Part shown: positions 26,971-34,297 of the stretch, one piece after another | Position numbering within the stretch: position 1 is the stretch's first letter | Layout of the letters: every line of letters starts with the position of its first letter | Origin: Listeria floridensis FSL S10-1187 | Lineage (GTDB): Bacteria; Bacillota; Bacilli; Lactobacillales; Listeriaceae | Reading direction: 5' to 3' | DNA: 37,519 bases | Assembly: GCF_000525875.1 (NCBI RefSeq) | Contig: NZ_AODF01000043.1 | Span: 1-37,519 of the forward strand | Notes under the pieces: model-generated | Told to the model about the DNA's origin: nothing | Seen by the model: only the letters and a program-made list of their open reading frames with translations | Database searches by the model: none | Position numbers and translations under genes: made by a program

Positions 26971-28130
26971 TATGATTTCGCTCCTTCTTCTTTAAAAAGT
27001 TGTCTTGCAATCACAAGCCGCTGAATTTCAGATGTTCCTTCGCCGATCTCGAGAATTTTCGAGTCACGTAACAGCCGCTCTACACCTGCCGGGCGCATAA
27101 ATCCGGTTCCGCCGTAAATCTGCATCGCCCGATTAGCGTTCCGCGATGCTGCTTCAGATGCAAATAGTTTTGCCGCAGCCGCTTCACGGATAAACGTTTT
27201 GCCTGTGTCTTTTAAATAGCAGGCTTTTTGAACTAAGAGCCGCGCAGCTTCGGTTTCTGTCGCCATATCCGCCAGTTTAAATTGAACAGACTCAAACTGC
27301 CGAATTGGGCCGCCAAACTGCTCGCGTTCCAGAGAATGCGTGAGCGACTTATCGAGGGCTTCTTGCGCAAGACCCACGGAAATGGCCGCAATCGAAATTC
27401 TACCGCCATTTAAGACATTCAAAAGTTGCTTCAAGCCGGCTTCTTCTTCCCCGAGCAGGTTTTCTACAGGAACCCGTACATCTTTAAACGTAATTTCGCC
27501 GGTATCCGACGAGCGCACACCAACTTTGTCATAAGGGCTCGAAACACTCACCCCGCGAGTATCAAGCGGGACAATGATTGAAGAAATAATCTTTTCGCCG
27601 GACGGTTTATAGCCTGTAATGGCAGCAACCGTAATCAGCGAGGCATAGTTCGCGTTTGTGATCCATTGCTTCGTACCATTTATTACATAATCGCCGTTTA
27701 CTTTCTCGGCCGTCATTTCCACACCTTTTGCATCCGATCCAGCCGTTTTTTCCGTCAAACCGAACGCCGCAAGTTCACGCCCTTCCGCAAGCGGGCGTAA
27801 AAATTTTTCCTTTTGTTCGCTCGTTCCATACATCGCAATCGGCGAAGCTCCAATCGAGACTGCCGCCACATAACTGAGTGCAACTCCGAGACTTGCACGA
27901 GCAATTTCTTCTGCGACCGTCATATAAGCAAGCGTGCCTTTTTCAGTACCGCCGTATTTCTTTTCAAACGGCAGGCCAAGAAAGCCTTTTTGCCCCATTT
28001 CTGTAAAAAGATCGCGCGGGAAAACAGCCTTTTGATCGAGCTTGTCAGCAACTGGCCGAATTTTTTCGTTTGCAAATTTGCGTGCCTCACGTTGAAGTTC
28101 TGTAAGTTCCTTTGAAAATTCGAAATCCAT
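26970..28130 (-). CDS. acyl-CoA dehydrogenase (YngJ/isovaleryl- or short-chain type)
   Basis: A FAD enzyme of 386 residues. Motifs include AFGLTEKTAGSDAKG (FAD and substrate binding), NGTKQWITNANYA, REQFGGPIRQFESVQFKLADMA, AMQIYGGTGFMRPAG and the C-terminal EIGEGTSEIQRLVIAR. The Glu in EGTSEIQ is the catalytic base of short-chain, butyryl and MmgC-type enzymes; classical isovaleryl-CoA dehydrogenases usually have Ala there and use another Glu. Context still points to isovaleryl-CoA as a likely substrate. It is the first gene of the operon, with a promoter about 40 bases upstream and an AGGAGGG-like GGAGGG site. Confidence 0.88.
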   Translation of the reverse strand: MDFEFSKELTELQREARKFANEKIRPVADKLDQKAVFPRDLFTEMGQKGFLGLPFEKKYGGTEKGTLAYMTVAEEIARASLGVALSYVAAVSIGASPIAMYGTSEQKEKFLRPLAEGRELAAFGLTEKTAGSDAKGVEMTAEKVNGDYVINGTKQWITNANYASLITVAAITGYKPSGEKIISSIIVPLDTRGVSVSSPYDKVGVRSSDTGEITFKDVRVPVENLLGEEEAGLKQLLNVLNGGRISIAAISVGLAQEALDKSLTHSLEREQFGGPIRQFESVQFKLADMATETEAARLLVQKACYLKDTGKTFIREAAAAKLFASEAASRNANRAMQIYGGTGFMRPAGVERLLRDSKILEIGEGTSEIQRLVIARQLFKEEGAKS

Positions 28131-28169
28131 GTTTATTTTCCCTCCATGTTTGTAAAATCGTTTAAGTTT

Positions 28170-28198
28170 ATAATAAGCATTCCAAAATCGAAAAGCAA
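28170..28198 (-). promoter_or_regulatory. promoter of the leucine-catabolic/mvaA operon
   Basis: On the minus strand TTGCTT (28198-28193) and TATTAT (28175-28170) are separated by 17 bases, about 40 bases before the first gene. No clear operator palindrome is seen. Confidence 0.55.
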
Positions 28199-28263
28199 TT
28201 TTCTGGATTAAGAGAAAAAAGGCCGGATCAATTCAAACAACTGATAAACTTTTCGCTCTGCAA

Positions 28264-28300
28264 AAAAATCCCTGTATGCTTCTCGCATACAGGGATTTTT
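28264..28300. terminator. bidirectional terminator
   Basis: A perfect 16-bp stem AAAAATCCCTGTATGC and its complement, with a 5-nt loop. It ends the aldo/keto reductase transcript and insulates the downstream operon promoter. Confidence 0.9.
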
Positions 28301-28304
28301 CATC

Positions 28305-29129
28305 TTAAAAATTGAAATTATCTGGATCTGGACCTGTCCGTTTATCTTGATTCATGCCGTCGATTACTTTGATATCCTCAGCGGAAAGCTCAAAATCGAA
28401 CACATCGGCATTTTGGATAATCCGCTCTTGATGCACCGATTTAGGAATCGTCACAATGCCATTTTGAAGATCCCAGCGAATGATGACTTGCGCCACCGAT
28501 TTGCCGTATTTTTCTGCAATTGCTTTAAGCTTCGCATCTTGAAGCAGTTGACCATTTCCTAGCGGTGACCATGCTTCTACGATAATATCATTTGCTTTAC
28601 AGAATGCTCGAAGCGGTTCTTGCGAAAGATGCGGATGAAGTTCGATTTGATTGACCATCGGTGTTATTTCTGCATCAGCCATCAATTCCTTCAAGTGATG
28701 TTCTTGGAAGTTACAAACCCCAATCGCGCGGATTTTCCCTTCCCGGTAAAGCTGTTCAAACGCCCGCCATGTATCTTTAAACTTGCCTGCTACCGGCCAG
28801 TGAATCAAATAAAGATCCACGTAGTCGAGACCAAGCTTATTGAGACTCGTATGGAATGCTTCAATCGTCGAATCATAACCTTGATCGGCATTCCAAAGTT
28901 TGGTTGTGATAAAGAGGTCTTCACGGTTCACACCCGATTCCTTAATCGCACGTCCGACACCTTCTTCGTTGCGATAAGCCGCTGCCGTATCAATGCTGCG
29001 GTAACCTGCTTCAATTGCCCATTTTACTGAATTTACCGCTTCTTCGCCGTCTTCAACTTTCCAGACACCAAAACCAAGCTGCGGCATTTTAACTCCATTT
29101 GCCAGTTCAACAGTATTCGTAATTCCCAT
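28305..29129 (-). CDS. aldo/keto reductase
   Basis: An NADPH-dependent carbonyl reductase with a TIM barrel; 274 residues from ATG 29129 (GGAAGG upstream; the longer frame starts at a GTG inside the ribosome-binding region). The catalytic tetrad is complete: Asp47 and Tyr52 in [11 protein letters not shown], Lys77 in TTKLWN and His110 in LIHWP. The C-terminal coenzyme segment [17 protein letters not shown] is typical. The family covers 2,5-diketogluconate, methylglyoxal and general aldehyde reductases; the substrate cannot be named. Confidence 0.92.
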   Translation of the reverse strand: MGITNTVELANGVKMPQLGFGVWKVEDGEEAVNSVKWAIEAGYRSIDTAAAYRNEEGVGRAIKESGVNREDLFITTKLWNADQGYDSTIEAFHTSLNKLGLDYVDLYLIHWPVAGKFKDTWRAFEQLYREGKIRAIGVCNFQEHHLKELMADAEITPMVNQIELHPHLSQEPLRAFCKANDIIVEAWSPLGNGQLLQDAKLKAIAEKYGKSVAQVIIRWDLQNGIVTIPKSVHQERIIQNADVFDFELSAEDIKVIDGMNQDKRTGPDPDNFNF

Positions 29130-29228
29130 ATTTATCACCTTCCTATTTCTCGTTCGATTTTTATCTTACACCCTCAGCAGAAAGATGCAACTAATCAGCC
29201 TGTTAAAACCTTTATTTTTTTAATACAT

Positions 29229-29687
29229 TTACCTTGTTGCGCTTGATTTTAGCTGAATGTTACTTAAGACATACCGCGAGCATGGTCCAACAACCAAAAG
29301 TTGTAATGGAAGTGCAGCTAGAAAATTAAGTAACCAAGTATGCGCGTAAGCACTCCATATTTCACTTGAAAAGCCTATTTCCATGACTAAGCCGAATAAC
29401 GACATAAACGTAACCATTCCAAGAATCATCAAAACGGTGATCGTCAAAACGAGTTGAAGCTTACTTTGATGATTAATCGGTAATTGAAAAGCAATCTTCT
29501 TCGCTAAAATCCCTACAATAAACACATCTAAAATGAAAGCCGCAACAAAAGCTGGAATGAATCCAGTCACAAATGAACTAAATGATAAATTGTCATGTAG
29601 CCAGAGATTATAAACACTCATCCCGAGCACCATCAAAAAACACATTAACGTTGTAAAAATAAAAGCTTCTTTTCTATTCCTTGGCAT
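29229..29687 (-). CDS. DUF2798-type integral membrane protein
   Basis: 152 residues from ATG 29687, chosen for its AAGGAG site; the longer frame begins inside an upstream A/T-rich region. Four hydrophobic helices are arranged as two similar pairs. Each pair starts near a FTTLMCFLMVLGMSVYNLW or ITVLMILGMVTFMSLFG-like helix, and the second of each pair ends in a helix with F.P...A or L.PL..L. The duplicated pattern fits DUF2798 proteins of unknown role. It lies between the aldo/keto reductase and thrS with its own likely promoter. Confidence 0.7.
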   Translation of the reverse strand: MPRNRKEAFIFTTLMCFLMVLGMSVYNLWLHDNLSFSSFVTGFIPAFVAAFILDVFIVGILAKKIAFQLPINHQSKLQLVLTITVLMILGMVTFMSLFGLVMEIGFSSEIWSAYAHTWLLNFLAALPLQLLVVGPCSRYVLSNIQLKSSATR

Positions 29688-29766
29688 AATAACCACTCCT
29701 TCATTAACAATAAAACTTACTATAACACAAAAAAAATTTTGCTCGTAAGTTTTATTTTTATCCCCA

Positions 29767-29803
29767 TAAAAAAGCAGCAAGCCCCTATATGGAACTTGCT
29801 GCT
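29767..29803 (-). terminator. terminator of thrS
   Basis: AGCAGCAAG pairs with CTTGCTGCT around a 13-nt loop, followed by a U6 tract on the minus strand, 12 bases after the thrS stop codon. Confidence 0.88.
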
Positions 29804-29814
29804 AGATGTGTTTG

Positions 29815-31740
29815 TTAGTTGGAATGAAGCAGTGATTTCGCTTCAATCAAGCCGGCTAGTTTCCGAGTAAAATCTGCCAGCTGCATCTCTTCCACTTGCT
29901 CCGAACCATATTCGCGCACGCTGACCGAGCCGCTATCCCGTTCTTTATCCCCAACAACCAAGATGAATGGAATTTTGCGCATCTGCGCCTCACGCATCTT
30001 ATAACCAAGTTTTTCCTCACGAAAATCTGCCTGAACACGTATCCCCGCAAGTTTCAGCGCTTGCTTAATTTCTTCTGCGTATTCGCCGTGGGCTTCATAT
30101 GAAACCGGCAAAATTTCTGCTTGAACCGGCGCAAGCCAGTACGGGAAAGCGCCTGCAAAGTGTTCGATCAAAATACCAAGGAAGCGATCAAGCGAGCCGA
30201 AAATTGCGCGGTGAATCACGACCGGTCTTACCTTCTCCGCATTCGCATCCACATATGTTAAATCAAATTTTTCCGGCATCTGATAATCAAGCTGCACAGT
30301 GCCGCACTGATGGCTTCTTCCAAGGGCATCTTTAATATGAATATCAATCTTCGGCCCGTAAAACGCTCCGTCGCCTTCGTTGACTTTATAGTCATAATCC
30401 ATCGACTCAAGAACGTTTGCAAGTGCTGCCTCTGCTTCATCCCAAAGTGCATCTGAACCCATATGATCTTCTGGACGTGTCGAGAGTTCCACATGATACT
30501 CAAAACCGAAAGTTTGATAAAGTTCATCAATCAGTTTCATTGCAAGGCTGATTTCAGCTTGGATTTGATCGCGCCGAACAAAAATATGCGCATCATCCTG
30601 ACAGAATGAGCGAACTCGCAAAAGTCCATTTAATGCGCCACTAAATTCATGGCGGTGTACCTGGCCAAATTCTGCAATCCGAATTGGAAGATCGCGGTAC
30701 GAACGCAGCTTGTCTTTAAAAATTAGCATATGCCCCGGACAATTCATTGGCTTGAGCGCAAAATCCTGTCCGTCCACTTTTGAAAAGTACATATTGTCTT
30801 TGTAATGATCCCAGTGCCCCGAACGTTCCCAAAGCCGCTGATTCATAAGAAGCGGTGTTTTCACTTCGCGGTAATCATGGAATGTTTGCACTTTCCGCAA
30901 GTACGATTCAAGTTCATTGCGGATGATTTGCCCATTTTCAAGGTAAAACGGCATTCCCGGTGCTTCTTCGGAAAACATAAATAAATCCATTTCATTTCCG
31001 ATTTTACGATGATTCCGTTTTTTGGCTTCATCAAGAAAAGTGAAATAATCTTCCAAATCACGTTGATCTTTAAAAGCAACCCCATAAATTCGTTGCAGCA
31101 TTTTATTATCGCTGTCACCGCGCCAATAAGCACCCGAAACTCGTCTTAAATTAAACGCCTTTACATATTTTGTCGAAGGTAAATGCGGGCCGCGGCAAAG
31201 ATCGACAAACTCGCCCTGCTTATAAATCGACAGCGATTCGTGCTGCGAAATTTCTTCGATCAATTCGAGTTTAAGCGGTTGATCCGCAAAAATTTCAAGT
31301 GCTTTTTCCTTGGATACTTCAAACCGTTCAAACCGCAAATCTTCTGCAATAATCGCCGCCATTTCTCGTTCAATCGCAGCAAGATCCGCTTCTGACAGAC
31401 TTTCTTCTAAGTCAAAATCATAATAAAAGCCGTTTTCGATCACGGGACCGATTCCAAAATCAACTTGACTGTAAAGCCGTTTAACCGCCTGAGCCATCAC
31501 ATGGGCAAGCGAGTGGCGCATGACGTCGATCCCTTCATTCGAATCAAGATCAAACAGCGCCACTGCCCCGTCCGCATTAATTTCAGCACGCAAATCCAAA
31601 AGTTTTCCATTAAACGAGCCAACGACGACGCGTTTCGCTAAACTTGGGCTGATTGATTCAGCAATCTCCGCGAGACTGATACCTTTCCGATAATTTGCCT
31701 TTCTGCCATCTGGGAATACGATTTCTACTTGTTCGTTCAT
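29815..31740 (-). CDS. thrS: threonyl-tRNA synthetase
   Basis: Charges tRNA-Thr. 641 residues from ATG 31740 (AAAGGAG upstream); the longer frame lies inside the T-box leader. Domains in order: TGS (about 1-62, VFPDGRKANYRKG), editing domain with RHSLAHVMAQAVKRLY and YCDL-like FVDLCRGPHLPST, class II catalytic core with KPMNCPGHMLIFK (zinc-binding Cys), RVRSFCQDDAHIF and FGSLDRFLGILIEH, and an anticodon-binding domain from about residue 535. The length is normal. Control is by the tandem T-boxes upstream. Confidence 0.97.
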   Translation of the reverse strand: MNEQVEIVFPDGRKANYRKGISLAEIAESISPSLAKRVVVGSFNGKLLDLRAEINADGAVALFDLDSNEGIDVMRHSLAHVMAQAVKRLYSQVDFGIGPVIENGFYYDFDLEESLSEADLAAIEREMAAIIAEDLRFERFEVSKEKALEIFADQPLKLELIEEISQHESLSIYKQGEFVDLCRGPHLPSTKYVKAFNLRRVSGAYWRGDSDNKMLQRIYGVAFKDQRDLEDYFTFLDEAKKRNHRKIGNEMDLFMFSEEAPGMPFYLENGQIIRNELESYLRKVQTFHDYREVKTPLLMNQRLWERSGHWDHYKDNMYFSKVDGQDFALKPMNCPGHMLIFKDKLRSYRDLPIRIAEFGQVHRHEFSGALNGLLRVRSFCQDDAHIFVRRDQIQAEISLAMKLIDELYQTFGFEYHVELSTRPEDHMGSDALWDEAEAALANVLESMDYDYKVNEGDGAFYGPKIDIHIKDALGRSHQCGTVQLDYQMPEKFDLTYVDANAEKVRPVVIHRAIFGSLDRFLGILIEHFAGAFPYWLAPVQAEILPVSYEAHGEYAEEIKQALKLAGIRVQADFREEKLGYKMREAQMRKIPFILVVGDKERDSGSVSVREYGSEQVEEMQLADFTRKLAGLIEAKSLLHSN

Positions 31741-31765
31741 GTTAACCACTCCTTTTAGTATGCGG

Positions 31766-31920
31766 CACACTTGTCCAATTATTTGGGACGAGTGTGTGTC
31801 TATACCCGTGGTTCCACCCAACTTCCCGATTAAAAACAGAATCGGCTCATTCGGAAATGATAACGGTCTTAAACCGGCTACAGCTACTTTTTTTCACTGC
31901 GCTGCTCGGAGGCGGTGGAT
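31766..31920 (-). promoter_or_regulatory. T-box riboswitch 2 of thrS (promoter-distal)
   Basis: The T-box sequence GGGTGGAACCACGGG lies at 31804-31818, and a candidate specifier ACC (Thr) at 31916-31914 sits in the context CCACCGCC. Downstream a hairpin (CACACTCGTCCC with GGACAAGTGTG, 31798-31766) occupies the terminator position but is followed by CCGCATACT, with no U-tract, about 20 bases before the ribosome-binding site. It may act weakly on transcription, act on translation, or be decayed. Confidence 0.8.
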
Positions 31921-32033
31921 TTTAAGCCTGCGTTAGGAAGATTTCAGCACCCTTCCCTCTCTTTTAAACCGGTTCTTAAAAAACGTGTCCTCGTCATCGT
32001 ATTTTTCTTTGCGTTTGCTTGCTTTTCCGTAAA

Positions 32034-32290
32034 AAAAATAAAAAAACCCGTCCTAATCAAAGGACGAGTTTTGCTCGCGGTTCCACCTAAGTTTCCTGTT
32101 TTCAAAACTATCAAAAACAGCTCAAGATGCTTTAACGCAGCACATACGGAGGCAACTACTAACATTTCGCTGCCGCAGCTCCAAGGCGGTAAGTTTTAAG
32201 GCCTGTTAGGAAGATTTCAGCGCCCTTCCCTCTCTAAAAACAGAAAATCAAAAAAACCATGTCCTTTTCAACGCAACTACTATATAGTAA
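32034..32290 (-). promoter_or_regulatory. T-box riboswitch 1 of thrS (promoter-proximal)
   Basis: The T-box sequence AGGTGGAACCGCGAG lies at 32074-32088, and a candidate specifier ACC (Thr) at 32190-32188 sits in CTTACCGCC, the same context as in the second element. The terminator hairpin ACTCGTCCT/AGGACGGGT (about 32070-32046) is followed by a long U-rich tail. Uncharged tRNA-Thr would stabilise the antiterminator. The AGAGAGGGAAGGG.GCTGAAATCTTCC block is shared by both elements, so they arose by duplication. Confidence 0.88.
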
Positions 32291-32319
32291 AGTTTAGACG
32301 CGTTTTCTACATTTGTCAA
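32291..32319 (-). promoter_or_regulatory. thrS leader promoter
   Basis: TTGACA (32319-32314) and TAAACT (32296-32291) are separated by 17 bases on the minus strand, directly upstream of T-box 1 and just after the end of the preceding lipoprotein gene. Confidence 0.65.
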
Positions 32320-32334
32320 CTGGTGAAAATCCAG

Positions 32335-32998
32335 TCAACTTATTTTCTTTCGGCGCCGCCGCATAACGAGACTTACGATCACGCCGGCAAGAATCAAGAC
32401 GACCACCACAATCGCAATCACAATGTTTTTGACATTAGGTACGCCCATTTCGAGATAAAAAGCTTTTTTAGCATCGAGCGGCACATCCCATGTGAGTTTT
32501 CCCCCCATGTATGTTATCCGCATTGCTTTTTGCCGGTTTCACCGGCAAATCGAGCACGAGCGTATAATCAATTTGCGAAAACAGCCCAGTCGGTATCGAA
32601 ACCCCTTCCGACACATGCTCTTGAATCAACTTTGGCACATCCAGTTCCGCATCAATACGGTAGCGGTTTACGAACAGCCCTTTTGTTTCTTTCACAGAAA
32701 CCCCGTATTTCTTTAATTTCGCCTTTGATATCGACTTTTTCCCCGAAGACTTCACTGTTTTCTTTACCAAATAATGCGTCTTCGATTTTTCTTCCACCGA
32801 AAAACCTTGCTGTTCAAGCTTTTCCTTTACCTGCTCGTCCACTTGTCCCGTAAAAAGCCCGGCCAGCTTCGCGAGTTTCAGATCGAATGAAAGATCCGTT
32901 TTGCCGTCAAGTCCGACCTTCACCGTATTCGTCACCGTTGCACAGCCCGAAAGAGCGAGAAGCATAATCAGTAAAAAACGAAGAAGCCATTTTCTCAA
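32335..32998 (-). pseudogene. DUF3153-like lipoprotein, frame broken at G6
   Basis: A signal peptide with lipobox LALSGCATV (Cys19) starts a secreted domain of about 150 residues rich in Lys and beta strands. A C-terminal membrane helix (IVIAIVVVVLILAGVIVSLV) and the basic tail RRRRKK follow. The frame changes at a G6 run (32506-32511): with five G it reads ADNIHGGKLTWDVPL and continues to the helix, about 220 residues in all. Architecture fits the DUF3153/lipoprotein-plus-anchor proteins of Bacillota; function unknown. It follows the HAD gene by 18 bases and is probably co-transcribed with it. Confidence 0.75.
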
Positions 32999-33016
32999 AA
33001 TTTAATCCCTCCAAGC

Positions 33017-33703
33017 TTACTTTTCAACAATAGCAGCGAGTGCACTCAAATTGTTAATTTCAAACGTTGGATTGTTTGCGGACTGGTTTGTTAGACCATG
33101 CGGGTTAAACCAGCAACTGTCAAGCCCAACCAAATTCGCCCCACGAATATCCGAGCTGAGTGAATCGCCGATAATCAAACTTTTCTCCAGGGCAAACCCT
33201 GGAATCCGCTCGAAGCAGTATTCGAAGTATTCCGGCATTGGTTTTTGATACCCCGTATCTTCCGAAACAAAAATCCCTTGAAAATACTGATCCATCCCAG
33301 AATCCCTCAAGCGCCGATATTGCGTTTTTGAAACCCCGTTCGTGACAATATATAAATCATGCTTCTGGTAAAGCGTTTCAATCAGAGGTTTAGCTCCATC
33401 AATCAGTTCATGTCCGTCTTCCAAAAACTCGCGATAGCGCGCTTCCATCAAAACGCCGTCAACCTTCTTGCCAAATTCCGCAAAAACGCGCGCAAACCTT
33501 GTGTTCAAAATCTCATCCCGCGAAATTATTCCGCGTTCAAAATCCTGCCAAAGCCCGGCATTAAGCACCTTGTAAGCAGACACCAAACTTGGTGTGGCAT
33601 CAATTTTCTCACTTTGAAAAAGCCGTTTCAGCGCATCATCCTCAGCCGCCTTAAAATCCAGCAGCGTGTCATCCACATCAAATAATAAAGTCTGGTATCC
33701 CAT
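33017..33703 (-). CDS. HAD hydrolase, YjjG-type nucleotidase
   Basis: 228 residues. HAD motif I LLFDVDDTLLDF has the nucleophile Asp9 and the acid Asp11; motif II is VTNGVSKTQYRR; the motif III/IV region is KSLIIGDSLSSDIRGA. The cap helices between residues 20 and 90 match the YjjG/YfnB class of pyrimidine nucleotide 5'-phosphatases. Cytoplasmic house-cleaning of noncanonical nucleotides is the usual role. It is followed closely by the lipoprotein gene. Confidence 0.88.
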   Translation of the reverse strand: MGYQTLLFDVDDTLLDFKAAEDDALKRLFQSEKIDATPSLVSAYKVLNAGLWQDFERGIISRDEILNTRFARVFAEFGKKVDGVLMEARYREFLEDGHELIDGAKPLIETLYQKHDLYIVTNGVSKTQYRRLRDSGMDQYFQGIFVSEDTGYQKPMPEYFEYCFERIPGFALEKSLIIGDSLSSDIRGANLVGLDSCWFNPHGLTNQSANNPTFEINNLSALAAIVEK

Positions 33704-33888
33704 TCATTTCACACTCCTCAATATCCTCACAAATCGTATCACAAAAGCGCGGTGCAATCCATAAAAAAACTCACCGAACCATTCGACCTGTAGCCCACCC
33801 ATAATCCTCTGGAGTTTCATCAAAAGAAAAGGAATTATATTCTCGAGCAAAATATGATATACTGGACAATGGATACGGTTTAAAGTGA

Positions 33889-33909
33889 GGTTTTGTGTAG
33901 CAGTAAAAT
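33889..33909 (+). repeat. truncated CRISPR-repeat-like sequence upstream of the array
   Basis: GTTTTGTGTAGCAGTAAAAT has the first bases (GTTTTGT) and the last twelve (GTAGCAGTAAAA) of the array repeat joined together, with the central 16 bases missing. It lies 68 bases before the first intact repeat, and no 30-nt spacing leads to it. It is either an internally deleted repeat or part of the leader. Confidence 0.45.
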
Positions 33910-33977
33910 CTGACCCCTATCCTGCGAAAATCCCACAATAGATACAGAATTTCAAAATAAAGACGTTTAATTTTGAG

Positions 33978-34138
33978 GTTTTTGTACTCTTAAAGATTTA
34001 GTAGCAGTAAAACGAAACTGGAAATCGTAGAAATACCTGATGGGTTTTTTGTACTCTTAAAGATTTAGTAGCAGTAAAACAAGTGATTGTGGTTTGGATT
34101 AGGGCTGATTGTTTTTGTACTCTTAAAGATTTAGTAAC
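33978..34138 (+). CRISPR. orphan CRISPR array, left part (type II-like repeats, 2 spacers)
   Basis: Repeat 1 (33978-34013, 36 nt) begins GTTTTTGTACTCTTAAAG and ends TTTAGTAGCAGTAAAAC. Spacer 1 is 34014-34043 (30 nt). Repeat 2 is 34044-34080 (identical except for one extra T in its T-run). Spacer 2 is 34081-34110 (30 nt). Repeat 3 starts at 34111 and matches for 28 bases (one G to A change) until 34138, where a foreign sequence begins. The rest of repeat 3 lies at 36542-36551. The GTTTTTGTACTCT start resembles the type II-A CRISPR1 repeat of Streptococcus thermophilus, not the usual Listeria type II repeat. No cas gene is within the window. Confidence 0.9.
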
Positions 34139-34297
34139 GGATTATGAGTTGACCTTGTCCGAATGGATGGGGTTATTTTTTATGCCATTTTTGTATCGTT
34201 ACTAGACGATTTCATCAGTTAGTCACATTCCCATTCCATTTCGTGTGCTACACTGGAAACGTACAACTAGAATACAACAAAGAGGTGAGTGTACAGC

